This document shows positions 22,771 to 31,840 of a stretch of DNA of 64,000 nt, one piece after another (the stretch's first letter is position 1; every line of letters starts with the position of its first letter). The stretch spans positions 52,662-116,661 of the IMG/VR virus record IMGVR_UViG_3300010885_036069; one strand, 5' to 3'. The stretch is from a virus. The notes under the pieces were generated by a model. It was not told the DNA's origin and did not search any database. It saw only the letters and a program-made list of their open reading frames with translations. The position numbers and the translations under genes are program-made.

Positions 22771-25377
22771 TTATCCCTTGAGCTGCTTGCGCTGAATGTC
22801 AATTACATGTCCAAGTGCAGTGTCAATTGCACTCTTTGCATCTTCGCTCAAATCTGAAAAATCAGCAACTTGGATGCCTTGATCTGTCACTTCAATTTCA
22901 AGATTGTAGTAATTGGCAATTGGTTCAATGGTGTCACCGATCAAGGGAATGCTTTCACTTGAGGCAACAATAAGACCATCAGATTTCATTTCAACGCTTT
23001 CAATAGGACTTGATGCTCCTACGATTTCTTCAAGCATTGTAATGATTTTACGAATCTTTTCAACATTTCGTCCATTGATTGCTCGACCGGCTTTAATGTC
23101 AATTTCATCAACGAGGCCCTTGAGTGAGTCCCCTAGAAGGTCGGCACCCTCGCTGCCATGATCGCAATTGCAGTCTTCTTTGGCCAACTCAACTGAATGG
23201 AAGTTCATTCCACCCATATCGTCTTCACCTTCATGCTCCCAAGCATTTTCGTCACGAAGCATGCCAACGAAGCGAGGCTCAGCCTGACAGAACATCTTCA
23301 GTTCCTTGACTGCCTCGCCCATAGAAACATCCATGTCGTCTTCTTCGCCAAGGAAGTCCATACCTTTTCCGGCAGGATTTGGCTTAAGTTTGCGAAGACG
23401 ATCATTGAAGTCGCTGTCAGAAAGGATTGAACCGCGAACAACATTTTTGAGCTTGCGACGGCAATTCTTCATCCCTGGGTGATGACAGCCCTCATTGGGC
23501 CAAAGGCCAGTTGTTTCATGGTGAAGCCATGCACAGATGTTATTCAGAGGGTAAAGCTCAGGATGATCGGCAAGGATCACACGACAACGACGGAAACCGC
23601 CCTCACGTCGCATGATTGGACGCCAATAACGAAGAAGTCGTTCAAGGTTTCCTCGACGAGGACCGTACCCACGAAGGACATCACCAGTCACTCGCTCTTG
23701 AGGAAGGGTGTCTGGAATAGCATTTGCCCCTGTTGGGACTCGGCTTGTTGCTCGGCCAGAGGCATTTGCCAGTGACTGCAACTGTGAAGCATTTGGTGCT
23801 TTGATGTCCATTTCGTATCCTAACGGAGCGAAGAGAATTTCTTCTGATTTGATTTGATCACCACATAAACCTTTTCCGCCACATCCACACCCACAACCCT
23901 TTTCGGTTGACATAGCGGCCATCATGCCACCGGTTTCATCATCTTCATTTGAAGCGGATGGGGTCTTTTCTTCGGTAATTGGCCCGCCTGAAATCCAAGC
24001 ATCGCATGTACGGGCCGCTGCACACTTGAAGTCAAATGCTTCGCAATAACCAAGATCTCCAGCCTCAATGACATCAACAGCATCATTTCCAGATTCGTTT
24101 CCAAGGCCATCCTCAATGCATGAGAGCATCCGCTTGGTCTGGATAAAGGCGGCGCAGTTGCCACACCGTTGTTTCTTGGCTTCATCTTGTGAAACATCCC
24201 AACGGTCAGCCTTTTTCATCCAGAACTTTGAATTTGGTTCTGCCGGATTCAGGGGACCGTAGCCAGCAGTTTCAATTGCATTCTGGCGATTTTTGATGTT
24301 TACAGCAATACTTGATGTCGCTGGGGGACAAGAGCCGCCCACTTTATCCTCATCGTCGGAATTGCCATTGTACTCATATGGGTTTTCATTATCCCCATCA
24401 TCTTCAGTATCGTCGTTGTACTCGTAGTCACCAAGTTCATCACTATCGGCAAAACTGGTGTAGTTGGAGTAAGTGACATCGCCTTTTGTATTTTCGTTTT
24501 CAGCAGACTTGCCTTCAAGTTTTGCAATTTCTTCGCGAATCACATTCTTCATGTAGGCCTCGCCTCGCGATCCCACAGCAAGCCACTTCATCTGAGCGAC
24601 AACGCCCGGAAGCAAGAAGTCACCGCGATGGCGAGCAACCCAAGCCTCACGGAGTTCTAAGGCATTGATTTCCATTTGACTGTTAGTTGTTCCGCCTCGA
24701 CGGTATAAGGGGAGCAACTTGGCGTACTGGTCATTTCCACGAATATTCCCACCCTTGCGCCAAATGGATGGGTACTTTTCTTTGACCATTTCAGCAAAAC
24801 TCGGGTCAAATGTTTCCCACTTACTCTCTCGGAATGAGGTGAGTTGATCTTCCTTGGCGTCTTGCTTCTCTGACTTGATTGAAATTGTTGCGGTTAGTTG
24901 ATTTGCACCATGCAGAACTGGGGAAACTTCGTAAAGTTCTACTTCCTTGAGCATGTTTGCTTGGCGCTCTGGGGAGTAAATGGAGTCAAGGGTCTTATAG
25001 CCGATGCTCCACTCTTGTTCTTCCCCAAAAAAGAGGATGCTGTGGAATGCCTCGCGCCCGCGCTCTGAGCGGAGATTAAATTGAACCTTTGCAAATAGCC
25101 CACCGACTCCGGCAGATTTCATCTTGCCAGGAAGACGAGGGTCGGACGGGCCTACTTCATAGATGTCAAGAACTTTGCCAATTGGCTGATTCCAGTCATG
25201 ACCCCAAACAACCCGAGGCTTACGACGCTTGAGTGATGAGGTAAATGCACCGGGAACAACAATGTCCCCCACGCTGTCCTTATTACCAACAGCGGCAACA
25301 AAGCATTCAACAAGGCCTTCGGCTTCATCAATGCTTAGTTGGCCTGACATAGCCTTGAACTCAAGTTTATTGGTCAA
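22771..25377 (-). CDS. Prohead serine protease (HK97/S78 type) with large Cys-rich extension
   Basis: 868 residues. Residues 1-170 form the Caudovirus prohead protease domain that cleaves scaffold and capsid delta domains during head maturation: VVWGHDWNQPIG carries the catalytic His60, EWSIGY the catalytic Ser124, and ELYEVSPVLHGANQ the conserved strand after it. Typical proteins end near 200 residues. Here about 700 residues follow: a helical region (ELREAWVARHRGD), an acidic linker, an eight-Cys cluster (CGNCAAF...GYC...FKCAAARTCDAW) that looks like a metal or Fe-S binding module seen in other phage proteins, a CGCGCGGKGLCG run, and a His/Cys region (CAWLHHETTGLWPNEGCHHPGMKNC). The tail may be a scaffold or cleaved internal protein. 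Directly follows the portal; ends two bases before the next start. Confidence 0.88.
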   Translation of the reverse strand: MTNKLEFKAMSGQLSIDEAEGLVECFVAAVGNKDSVGDIVVPGAFTSSLKRRKPRVVWGHDWNQPIGKVLDIYEVGPSDPRLPGKMKSAGVGGLFAKVQFNLRSERGREAFHSILFFGEEQEWSIGYKTLDSIYSPERQANMLKEVELYEVSPVLHGANQLTATISIKSEKQDAKEDQLTSFRESKWETFDPSFAEMVKEKYPSIWRKGGNIRGNDQYAKLLPLYRRGGTTNSQMEINALELREAWVARHRGDFLLPGVVAQMKWLAVGSRGEAYMKNVIREEIAKLEGKSAENENTKGDVTYSNYTSFADSDELGDYEYNDDTEDDGDNENPYEYNGNSDDEDKVGGSCPPATSSIAVNIKNRQNAIETAGYGPLNPAEPNSKFWMKKADRWDVSQDEAKKQRCGNCAAFIQTKRMLSCIEDGLGNESGNDAVDVIEAGDLGYCEAFDFKCAAARTCDAWISGGPITEEKTPSASNEDDETGGMMAAMSTEKGCGCGCGGKGLCGDQIKSEEILFAPLGYEMDIKAPNASQLQSLANASGRATSRVPTGANAIPDTLPQERVTGDVLRGYGPRRGNLERLLRYWRPIMRREGGFRRCRVILADHPELYPLNNICAWLHHETTGLWPNEGCHHPGMKNCRRKLKNVVRGSILSDSDFNDRLRKLKPNPAGKGMDFLGEEDDMDVSMGEAVKELKMFCQAEPRFVGMLRDENAWEHEGEDDMGGMNFHSVELAKEDCNCDHGSEGADLLGDSLKGLVDEIDIKAGRAINGRNVEKIRKIITMLEEIVGASSPIESVEMKSDGLIVASSESIPLIGDTIEPIANYYNLEIEVTDQGIQVADFSDLSEDAKSAIDTALGHVIDIQRKQLKG

Positions 25378-25430
25378 CTTATTTCTCCAGAGCGCGAGAG
25401 GACGTACCAGAGCAAATTACTATTTTTCTT

Positions 25431-25464
25431 ATACTTATACGGACAAATATATCCGTATAAGTAT
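25431..25464 (-). repeat. 13-base hairpin between portal and protease genes
   Basis: ATACTTATACGGA (25431-25443) and TCCGTATAAGTAT (25452-25464) are perfectly complementary around an 8-base AT-rich loop. It lies just after the portal stop and 54 bases before the protease start on the minus strand. No T run follows it on either strand, so it is not a normal intrinsic terminator. A message-processing or stability hairpin, an attenuator or a protein-binding palindrome are options. Confidence 0.6.
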
Positions 25465-25470
25465 CAGTAT

Positions 25471-27690
25471 TTAGTCAACAAACTTGAGGCGGCACCGGCA
25501 AGCAAGCGCCAAATGTGCAGGAGCAAGCGGATCTCCGGGGTAGCGAAGTCCTACGCCATCAATGGAGAACGCATCCCCAATATCAATCGTCTTACCTTCA
25601 AGCATCCGATGCTGGGGCCGTACCCGCTCATCGCGTCGGGTTCGCCATGTCTTCTGTGGCGCTCCAGTCTGCTGTCCAGCAAGATACATACCGCCATTAA
25701 ATGCTGCTTGTGACTCAATTTCAGCAATCCGTCGACGACGCTTTGAGAGAAGATCAACAAAAATTGCAGCAAGAGCAGCAATCAGGAGCTTATGGCCCTC
25801 TTCGGGATCTTCATTTCCGAGCGTCTTGGCGGCAAGAATGGCAGCGGCAATTTCTTCCATAGTGGTGCGGTTGACCTGCTGAATTCGCCGTGTTTGCTGG
25901 TTCACAATATCCTGATATTCATCCTCAGTTGGATCAACAGGAATGTCAGCCTTTGAGCCGACCATCCCAGCAGCATCAGAAACTATTCCGGAAATAACTG
26001 GTCGTAAATCTTCAGAAATCTGTTTGTTCCAAGTTTCAATATCAAAAAGATTCTCGGGTTCAAGTTTTCCTTCAGCAAGGGCTTTTCGTGCCTTTGCTCC
26101 CTTGGCCTTTTCAAGGATTACTCGCTGCTGACGCTCAACAAACCGCTCAAGGGTGCGATCCATGATGGCCTCCCAACGTGTTGTTGAGTCAGCCGCTTTC
26201 GCATCCCATTCGTCATTATCTGACCAGCGCTTGACGAGGATTTCAGAAAGCGGTTCTGAAAGTGTCTGCATGCTTTCGGCCATGCCAGGCTCGCTGATTG
26301 GAGCAGCCTCTGGCGGTGCGGCCCCTGCTTGAGCCTCCGCCGGACCTTCGGCTGCCGCTGCCTGCATTGGGTTTGGCATCCCATCAGGACCGACCGGTGC
26401 AACTCCCGGCATTCCCGGCATTCCCGGCTGTGCCTGTTGTTGAGTTGGGTCAACATAGGGCATATCCCTGCTCGTATTGCCAATTGGAGCAAGATTAGGA
26501 TTGGCAAGCATTGAATCGGCAAGATCGGAAACGACTGGACCTCGCCCTGTTCCGTCGCGATATTCGTTAGCCGTAATCAACCCATTCCCAAACTCCGTGA
26601 GCAAATACTGCTCACGCTCCTGTTTGGCGAGGATAAGAATTGGGACATTTGAGGTATCAAACTCAAACCAGTGCTTGTCATCAAGTGGGTCAAAGCCCCT
26701 TGCAAGCATTTCAAGATGTGGACCCATTGTCTCCATCCAGAAAACACGCAATTCCTCAGAAGCGTTGGAAAAGGTGCGACCTGAAGCATTTCCAATTACC
26801 GATTCAGGAACACCGAAAGCGGCAAGAATTTCTTCCTTGGTTAATCGTCGCATTTCAACATAGGCGGCATCGCGAGGGTTTGAACCCGTATCAATATAGT
26901 CAGCACCCTCTTCTGATGCAATAATTGAAACAGCTCCAGCACGCCCGATATTTCCACGGAATCGACTACGAAGTTCTTCCTTGTCTTCCTCGTCCATGTC
27001 ACCGCGAACGACAATCAAGCCACCTGGGCGACCATCATTAATAAGGAAATTTCGGTTATAGAACTTGGAGAGATTCTCAATTTCAATGGCAACCCCAGCG
27101 GCCTCCATTGGAGTCATTGAAAGGTAGGGGTCTAGCGGGTGAGGATGTCGGAACCAAAGGACATCCTCTGGTCGCAAAACCGTCTTATTTGGCTGCCCTG
27201 GAATATCAACCTCAAATCCAGAAACAAACTTTTTTGCGTCTGGAATCGGTGAAGTATGTTGCGGTGGAAGAAGATGAAGGGCAATTGGATTTCCATCCCG
27301 ACCGCGAACAATTTCCACAAATGCCCCACGAGTGGACATTAGAAGTTGGGCTGACAACCGATAACGAAAAACGAAACTATTTTCACCAGGATTGGAAACT
27401 GAGTTGAATAACTTTAAAATATCATGAGTTTCAACGATTGGCCCAACCGGAGAATTGTTCTTCCTAAGACGAACGGGAAGCCGAGCTTGATTTCCTGCTA
27501 ATGCATCAATAGCACGGAAGAGCCAAGTAACCTTCTTGACTCCATCGTAATAGGCGCGATCAATGTCCCATCCATCGTGATACCCGCGCCCTGGTTGCAG
27601 CGCAGCGCTAGTTGTTACTGGGGCGCCATAGGAAATTGCCTTGCCGCTAGAACCAGTAATTTGCTTGTTGCTCGGTGTGTTCCAAGCCAT
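25471..27690 (-). CDS. Portal protein fused to a MuF-like domain
   Basis: 739 residues. The first about 410 residues are an HK97-type portal: GVKKVTWLFRAIDALAGNQARLP at the start of the clip/wing region, GAFVEIVRG, VLWFRHPHPLDPYLSMTPMEAAGVAIE, NDGRPGGL, and LTKEEILAAFGVPESVIGN, all standard for the family. A low-complexity Pro/Gly/Met/Ala linker (410-480) leads to a helical region and then a C-terminal MuF-type head morphogenesis domain: KTWRTRRDERVRPQHRMLEG, LRYPGDPLAPAHLALACRCRLKFVD. In many phages these are separate neighbouring genes. The portal forms the dodecameric DNA entry/exit channel, and MuF proteins associate with it and can be injected. ATG 27690 overlaps the stop of the small membrane gene upstream. 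Confidence 0.93.
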   Translation of the reverse strand: MAWNTPSNKQITGSSGKAISYGAPVTTSAALQPGRGYHDGWDIDRAYYDGVKKVTWLFRAIDALAGNQARLPVRLRKNNSPVGPIVETHDILKLFNSVSNPGENSFVFRYRLSAQLLMSTRGAFVEIVRGRDGNPIALHLLPPQHTSPIPDAKKFVSGFEVDIPGQPNKTVLRPEDVLWFRHPHPLDPYLSMTPMEAAGVAIEIENLSKFYNRNFLINDGRPGGLIVVRGDMDEEDKEELRSRFRGNIGRAGAVSIIASEEGADYIDTGSNPRDAAYVEMRRLTKEEILAAFGVPESVIGNASGRTFSNASEELRVFWMETMGPHLEMLARGFDPLDDKHWFEFDTSNVPILILAKQEREQYLLTEFGNGLITANEYRDGTGRGPVVSDLADSMLANPNLAPIGNTSRDMPYVDPTQQQAQPGMPGMPGVAPVGPDGMPNPMQAAAAEGPAEAQAGAAPPEAAPISEPGMAESMQTLSEPLSEILVKRWSDNDEWDAKAADSTTRWEAIMDRTLERFVERQQRVILEKAKGAKARKALAEGKLEPENLFDIETWNKQISEDLRPVISGIVSDAAGMVGSKADIPVDPTEDEYQDIVNQQTRRIQQVNRTTMEEIAAAILAAKTLGNEDPEEGHKLLIAALAAIFVDLLSKRRRRIAEIESQAAFNGGMYLAGQQTGAPQKTWRTRRDERVRPQHRMLEGKTIDIGDAFSIDGVGLRYPGDPLAPAHLALACRCRLKFVD

Positions 27691-27896
27691 TATTCAGCCC
27701 CAAGGATGTAGCCGACAATTCCGGAAGTTACGCCAAAGCAGATCCATCCTGCCGGCGGGTAGATCATTGCAACTCCAATGCTTGGTGCAATAATAAAACC
27801 AAACATAAGCAAATAAGCAGCAATTAGCCTCCACTGCTTTCCTGCAAGTCTTTTGGGGATTGACACAAAGAAGCGTTTGGTAGCAGTGAGGTTCAT
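27690..27896 (-). CDS. Small membrane protein, first gene of head operon
   Basis: 68 residues; AGGAAA just ahead of the ATG at 27896. A basic N-terminus (ATKRFFVSIPKRLAGKQWR) is followed by two hydrophobic segments (about 24-43 and 48-66) separated by YPPAG, indicating a two-helix membrane protein with both ends probably inside. Its TAA overlaps the portal ATG. First gene of the leftward head operon and divergent from terminase. No family recognised; a membrane-linked assembly role is only a guess. Confidence 0.65.
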   Translation of the reverse strand: MNLTATKRFFVSIPKRLAGKQWRLIAAYLLMFGFIIAPSIGVAMIYPPAGWICFGVTSGIVGYILGAE

Positions 27897-27955
27897 TTTC
27901 CTACGGTTCGTTAGGCTAATCTTGCTGACAATCCTAGCGCATTAAGGTGACAAGA
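27897..27955. promoter_or_regulatory. Divergent intergenic region, head operon versus terminase
   Basis: This 59-base gap is the only space from which both the leftward head operon and the rightward terminase block can start. It must hold or lie close to promoters in both directions if each block has its own. I find no convincing -35/-10 pair in it. AAGG at 27944-27947 serves as ribosome binding site for the terminase GTG. Confidence 0.4.
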
Positions 27956-29269
27956 GTGGCAGATCAGGACTGGGGAGAAATTCTCAAGTACTTAAAACCA
28001 AAAGAACCGTTGTTTTGTCCAGAACTTCCATCCGTTCAGCAACAGGTGTTTTTGCGTACCAATGCCATTGAGGCTCTCTTTGGTGGGGCTGCGGGCGGTG
28101 GAAAGTCAAGTGCGCTCTTGATGGCGGCACTTCAATATGTGGATATCCCGAGTTATTCGGCATTGCTGTTCAGAAAGAGCCTAACCGACCTCACCCTTCC
28201 GGGCGCCCTTATGGATCGTTTCCGTGAATGGGTCGCTCCGCATGACGATGTTCGATGGAACGCCAACACCTATACGGCGGTATTCCCCTCGGGCGCTCGT
28301 ATTTCCTTCGGGTATCTCAATAACAAAGAGGACTACCTCCGCTACAAGGGCGTTGAGGCCCAGTTCATCGGAATGGACGAAGTAACCGAAATCCGAGAGT
28401 CGGACTACAGGTACTTGTTCTCTCGTCTGCGCCGTCCTTCTTCTGGGCCGCTGAGCCGAGTTCCACTTCGCATGCGATGTGCGTCAAACCCTGCTCCAAA
28501 TTGGGTTAGGCAACGATTCATTATTGAGGGTCGTGAAAAGAATCGGATCTTCGTCCCATCTAAGTTGACCGACAACCCCGGCGTTGATGCTGCCTCGTAC
28601 CGGAAGGCGCTGCAAGAACTTGATCCAGTAGAACGTCGTCGCCTAGAAGAAGGCGATTGGTTTGTTACATCCTTGGGATCAATGTTCAACCGTGAGGACT
28701 TTGTAATCATTGACCCGATGGAAGTTCCCACGATGGTAAATAAGGTTTCTAGAGTCGTCAGGTTTTGGGATTTCGCTGCTACTGAACCATCTAGTTCCAA
28801 TCCGGACCCTGACTGGACAGTCGGAACATTGGTAATGTTCACAGAGGGCATCGTCTACATTCTTGATGTTCGTCGAGCGCGAGTTCGTTCAGAAAAGGTA
28901 GAGGCACTTATCCGGCAGACAGCCGATGAGGATGGGCCGCTAGTTTCAATCCGGATGGAGCAAGAACCAGGCTCATCCGGAAAAGCCCTTATAGATCAAT
29001 ATGCGCGATATGTGCTACCTGGTTTTGATGTCCAAGGAATCAGGGCAACGGGGGACAAAGAGAGTCGCGCGCGCCCATTTGCATCTTCCGTGGCAAATGG
29101 TAATGTTCGAGTCGTTCGGGCGTCTTGGCTGTCAGATTGGCTAGACGAATTTGCAACTTTTCCCGAATCGCTCGCCCATGACGATCAAGTTGACTCAGCG
29201 GTAGGCGCTTTTACATTTTTGGCTGGCCTTGGACTTCCACAACGGAAAAGGGCTAGCATCATTCTCTAG
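27956..29269 (+). CDS. terL: Terminase large subunit
   Basis: 437 residues from GTG 27956 (AAGG eight bases upstream; GTG 27947 is an alternative without a ribosome site). The packaging ATPase/nuclease: Walker A GGAAGGGKS at 43-51, Walker B FIGMDE at 137-142, motif III region CASNPAP, and a C-terminal RNase H-like nuclease with RFWDFAATE and the closing acidic DDQVDSAV. It pumps DNA through the portal and cuts concatemers. No small terminase is recognisable next to it. Unlike most phages, the portal and capsid genes run away from it on the opposite strand, and recombination genes follow it downstream. Confidence 0.95.
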   Translation: MADQDWGEILKYLKPKEPLFCPELPSVQQQVFLRTNAIEALFGGAAGGGKSSALLMAALQYVDIPSYSALLFRKSLTDLTLPGALMDRFREWVAPHDDVRWNANTYTAVFPSGARISFGYLNNKEDYLRYKGVEAQFIGMDEVTEIRESDYRYLFSRLRRPSSGPLSRVPLRMRCASNPAPNWVRQRFIIEGREKNRIFVPSKLTDNPGVDAASYRKALQELDPVERRRLEEGDWFVTSLGSMFNREDFVIIDPMEVPTMVNKVSRVVRFWDFAATEPSSSNPDPDWTVGTLVMFTEGIVYILDVRRARVRSEKVEALIRQTADEDGPLVSIRMEQEPGSSGKALIDQYARYVLPGFDVQGIRATGDKESRARPFASSVANGNVRVVRASWLSDWLDEFATFPESLAHDDQVDSAVGAFTFLAGLGLPQRKRASIIL

Positions 29270-29305
29270 GCAATATCTAACTAACAGACAAACCAAAGGT
29301 TGACC

Positions 29306-29779
29306 ATGACCGAAGAATTTGACATTGCATATTTACTTGGCGTGATTTACGACCATGTGAACTCTGGTCTTCTTCAAGAAGATCAAGAATCCCTTGCGGA
29401 ACTTGTAATGATTCTGGCTGAAGCAAAGAGTGAAATTTCAGACATGCTTGAAATGACAAAAACTCGTCTTGCAGATGAAATGGGCGACTCATCATTGTTC
29501 AACTTTGAGGGAGTCACCTTTGAAAAGAAATACAGCGTCCCAAGGAAGACATGGGACCATAAGGGTCTGACAAATGTCGTCGCTACGAGGATCGTTGACA
29601 TGTCCGTTGACATGGACACTGGCGAAGTTCTGAAGACCCCACAAGAAATGCTTGCAGAATTAGTCAAATACACAGGAATTTCTTATTGGAAAGTCAAGGA
29701 GCTTGAGAAAATTGGAATCAACGCAAACAACTACTGCGAAACCGGTGACTCGAAAGCGAACATCATCATCCGCAAGTAG
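29306..29779 (+). CDS. Conserved hypothetical in recombination block
   Basis: 157 residues from ATG 29306 with AAAGG at 29295-29299 (a TTG at 29300 is less likely). Helical N-terminus, then DMLEMTKTRLADEMGDSSLFNFEGVTFEKKYSV, a beta region, and a C-terminal WKVKELEKIGINANNYCE segment. I recall proteins of this pattern adjacent to annealing proteins and exonucleases in actinophages, but know no function. It could be a small DNA-binding or accessory recombination factor. The next gene starts 25 bases after its stop. Confidence 0.62.
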   Translation: MTEEFDIAYLLGVIYDHVNSGLLQEDQESLAELVMILAEAKSEISDMLEMTKTRLADEMGDSSLFNFEGVTFEKKYSVPRKTWDHKGLTNVVATRIVDMSVDMDTGEVLKTPQEMLAELVKYTGISYWKVKELEKIGINANNYCETGDSKANIIIRK

Positions 29780-29804
29780 TAAAACTAAAAAGGAAAACTT
29801 GATT

Positions 29805-30506
29805 GTGACTACCGAAGAAGCAACACCGGTTGTATCTATTGACTACGACAAGATCATGGCTGAACTTGCAGAACCATTCCCAGCGGAACTGCTGCGAGAA
29901 AATCCAGCAAAGCGGCTTACTTATGTTCCAATCGCTGAAGTAATTGCGCGACTCAATCGAGTTCTTGGTGTTCAGAATTGGTCAACTGAAATCCTTCGCG
30001 CTTGGCGCGAACCGGATCATCCTGATTGGGTTATTTCTCAAGTTAGGTTGACTATTCGCATTGGATCTCAAACGATCACACGCGAAGGAATTGGTGGACA
30101 GCAAGTCAAGTTCCGCAAGAGCGGTGATGTGGTTGATCTTGGTGATGAGTTCAAGGGTGCATATTCGGACGCTCTTAAGAAAGCAGCACAATCTCTTGGA
30201 GTGGGTCTTGAACTTGCTCGAACTGACGAAGCACTCGCTTATGTTGAAGACACCTATGAAGCCCCTGCCGAACCTACTCCCGAGTCAAAGGTCTATACAG
30301 TTCTGAAGGGTCACATTGATTCAATGTCGCCAGATCAGAAAATGGAACTGAAGACTTGGTGGGGTTCTATGTATCCAGGTCAAGGTGCGCCATCAACAAC
30401 ATCCTCACTTGACGCTCTTAACGCTGCAATTATTGAGGCCGTCAAGATCACCACACCAGGGATGATCGCAGTTAATCCCAACACTGGAGAATCCCTTGAA
30501 GGTTGA
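29805..30506 (+). CDS. Rad52/22-like single-strand annealing protein
   Basis: 233 residues from GTG 29805 (AAGGA at 29790-29794). An upstream TTG in the same frame would overlap the previous gene by 77 bases. The N-terminal half matches the Rad52/Rad22 annealing fold: YVPIAEVIARLNRVLGVQNWSTEILRAW, a strand-rich segment, then EFKGAYSDALKKAAQSLGVG, the hallmark helix with its Ala/Leu pattern. It binds single-stranded DNA and anneals complementary strands in phage recombination. The C-terminus is a Pro/Glu-rich linker plus a small helical end. It works with the nuclease that follows, overlapping by 11 bases, as a Red-like exonuclease-annealase pair. Confidence 0.85.
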   Translation: MTTEEATPVVSIDYDKIMAELAEPFPAELLRENPAKRLTYVPIAEVIARLNRVLGVQNWSTEILRAWREPDHPDWVISQVRLTIRIGSQTITREGIGGQQVKFRKSGDVVDLGDEFKGAYSDALKKAAQSLGVGLELARTDEALAYVEDTYEAPAEPTPESKVYTVLKGHIDSMSPDQKMELKTWWGSMYPGQGAPSTTSSLDALNAAIIEAVKITTPGMIAVNPNTGESLEG

Positions 30507-31275
30507 TGGTGAAGTATGCGAAACGCCCGCTCACCTCTCACCCTCGTCAATCGGAACGTGGCAGCAATGTCCGTTGCGGTTTAGGTACAGCAGGCTTGAT
30601 CGCATCCAAGAACCCTCAACACAGCCTCAAATTCTTGGTTCTTTCGTTCATGAGGTTCTTGAGTTTCTTTACATGGAACCAGCAGAGGAGAGAACACTTG
30701 CCACGGCAAGGCGACTTTCTGCAAAACTTTGGGCTGAGAAGTGGGAACAAGAAGTTGAAGTTCTTGGGCTGAGTGACGAAAATCTCCACAAGTTCCGATG
30801 GCAGTCGTGGTGGTGCATAGAAGCACTTTGGGCAATGGAAGACCCTCGGTCAATGGAATTCGCCGGCATTGAGAAGAAACTAGAAATGAAGGTCGGTGAC
30901 GCAAAACTTCTCGGGATTGTTGATAGGTACCATCATGACGAGAACGGAAAGATTGTCATTGGTGACTACAAGACCGGCAAGAAGCCTCGCGCAAAGTACG
31001 AGGAGGAGAAACGCTTTCAGCTCACTGTTTATGTTGACCTCATTCAAAGTACTCTTGATGAGTCTGTCAGCGCAGCAGAACTTCTCTACCTCAAAGAGGG
31101 CGTTCGATGGACAATCCATCCCACAGAGGAGGATGTTCTTAAAATGCGAGAAGTAGTTATGAATGTATGGTCCGAAATCAAAACTGGCTGCGCTACCGGA
31201 ACTTTTGAAGCGCGACCAACGATCCTTTGCGACTGGTGCAATTACAAGAGTTTTTGTCCAGCGCACGAACGGTAA
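30496..31275 (+). CDS. RecB/Cas4-like PD-(D/E)XK exonuclease with Fe-S cysteines
   Basis: 259 residues from TTG 30496, with GGAGA at 30486-30490; no ATG is available. PDDEXK_1 features: LSPSSIGTWQQCPLRFRYSRL at the N-terminus with the first cluster Cys, GSFVHEVLE (motif His-Glu), GIVDRYHHDENG and VIGDYKTGK (catalytic Asp...Asp-x-Lys), Q-L-T-V-Y after it, and C-terminal cysteines in CDWCNYKSFC. Four Cys in this order form the 4Fe-4S cluster of Cas4, AddB and related nucleases. It probably resects DNA ends for the Rad52-like protein, with which it is translationally coupled. Confidence 0.9.
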   Translation: MKVDGEVCETPAHLSPSSIGTWQQCPLRFRYSRLDRIQEPSTQPQILGSFVHEVLEFLYMEPAEERTLATARRLSAKLWAEKWEQEVEVLGLSDENLHKFRWQSWWCIEALWAMEDPRSMEFAGIEKKLEMKVGDAKLLGIVDRYHHDENGKIVIGDYKTGKKPRAKYEEEKRFQLTVYVDLIQSTLDESVSAAELLYLKEGVRWTIHPTEEDVLKMREVVMNVWSEIKTGCATGTFEARPTILCDWCNYKSFCPAHER

Positions 31276-31276
31276 A

Positions 31277-31840
31277 ATGTTAACTGATGACAATTTCGCT
31301 CGGCTTGTTGCTGAAGATGTAAAAAATCGTGTTTCAAGTGAACAATCCGATTACCTCAGACAGCCGGAAAATCATGATCGCTGGAAGCGTTCGCTTCAGT
31401 TGCTCCTTGTCAACCTTGATGGTCAGTTGGATGAATTGGCGGCCAAGGAGGAGCTTGAGGTTCGTCGCTATAGCGATCTTGGGGTTGATGGGGTCGGGCT
31501 ACTTGCGGAAGTTCAAACGGTCATTGAACAGCGAAGACGAAAGATTGTTCGTTTTAGGTTCCACGTTGAGCAGCGACTTGATGATGTAACCCGAATGAGT
31601 AACGCCGTCAGCAAGGTTGAGTCTGAACAGATTGGTAATTACAACCTCCTCAGGTCTGCAATTCAAAAACACAAGTCAATTGTTCTTGATGAGGACTTTT
31701 TCCCTTCGTTGTCGGATGCCGAGCAAGACTCGGTTGATGAAGCCCTATGGGCATCTCTTGATGGGGTGTGGGCTTTTGATGGCATTGAGTTAACTGGAGA
31801 AAAGCAAGATGAGAAAAACCGCACCCCGCCCGGTCACTAA
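31277..31840 (+). CDS. Hypothetical coiled-coil protein
   Basis: 187 residues from ATG 31277, one base after the nuclease stop; the frame is open further upstream but inside the nuclease. Almost entirely charged and helical (LQLLLVNLDGQLDELAAKEELEVRRY; VIEQRRRKIVRFRFHVEQRLDDV), consistent with a coiled coil, then a shorter C-terminal helix with DEDFFPSLSDAEQD. No enzyme motif. Similar helical proteins occur in recombination or replication blocks of actinophages; an accessory DNA role is inference. Confidence 0.65.
   Translation: MLTDDNFARLVAEDVKNRVSSEQSDYLRQPENHDRWKRSLQLLLVNLDGQLDELAAKEELEVRRYSDLGVDGVGLLAEVQTVIEQRRRKIVRFRFHVEQRLDDVTRMSNAVSKVESEQIGNYNLLRSAIQKHKSIVLDEDFFPSLSDAEQDSVDEALWASLDGVWAFDGIELTGEKQDEKNRTPPGH

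Noticed and set aside
25229-25474. Rightward 81-residue ORF across the portal-protease gap
   Set aside because: Antisense to the protease start and the hairpin; composition (SYTYTDKYIRISISI) simply reflects the palindrome.
29703-29804. N-terminal extension of the Rad52-like protein from TTG 29703
   Set aside because: It would overlap the preceding gene by 77 bases and adds a low-complexity Thr/Ser/Lys stretch; GTG 29805 has a good ribosome binding site.
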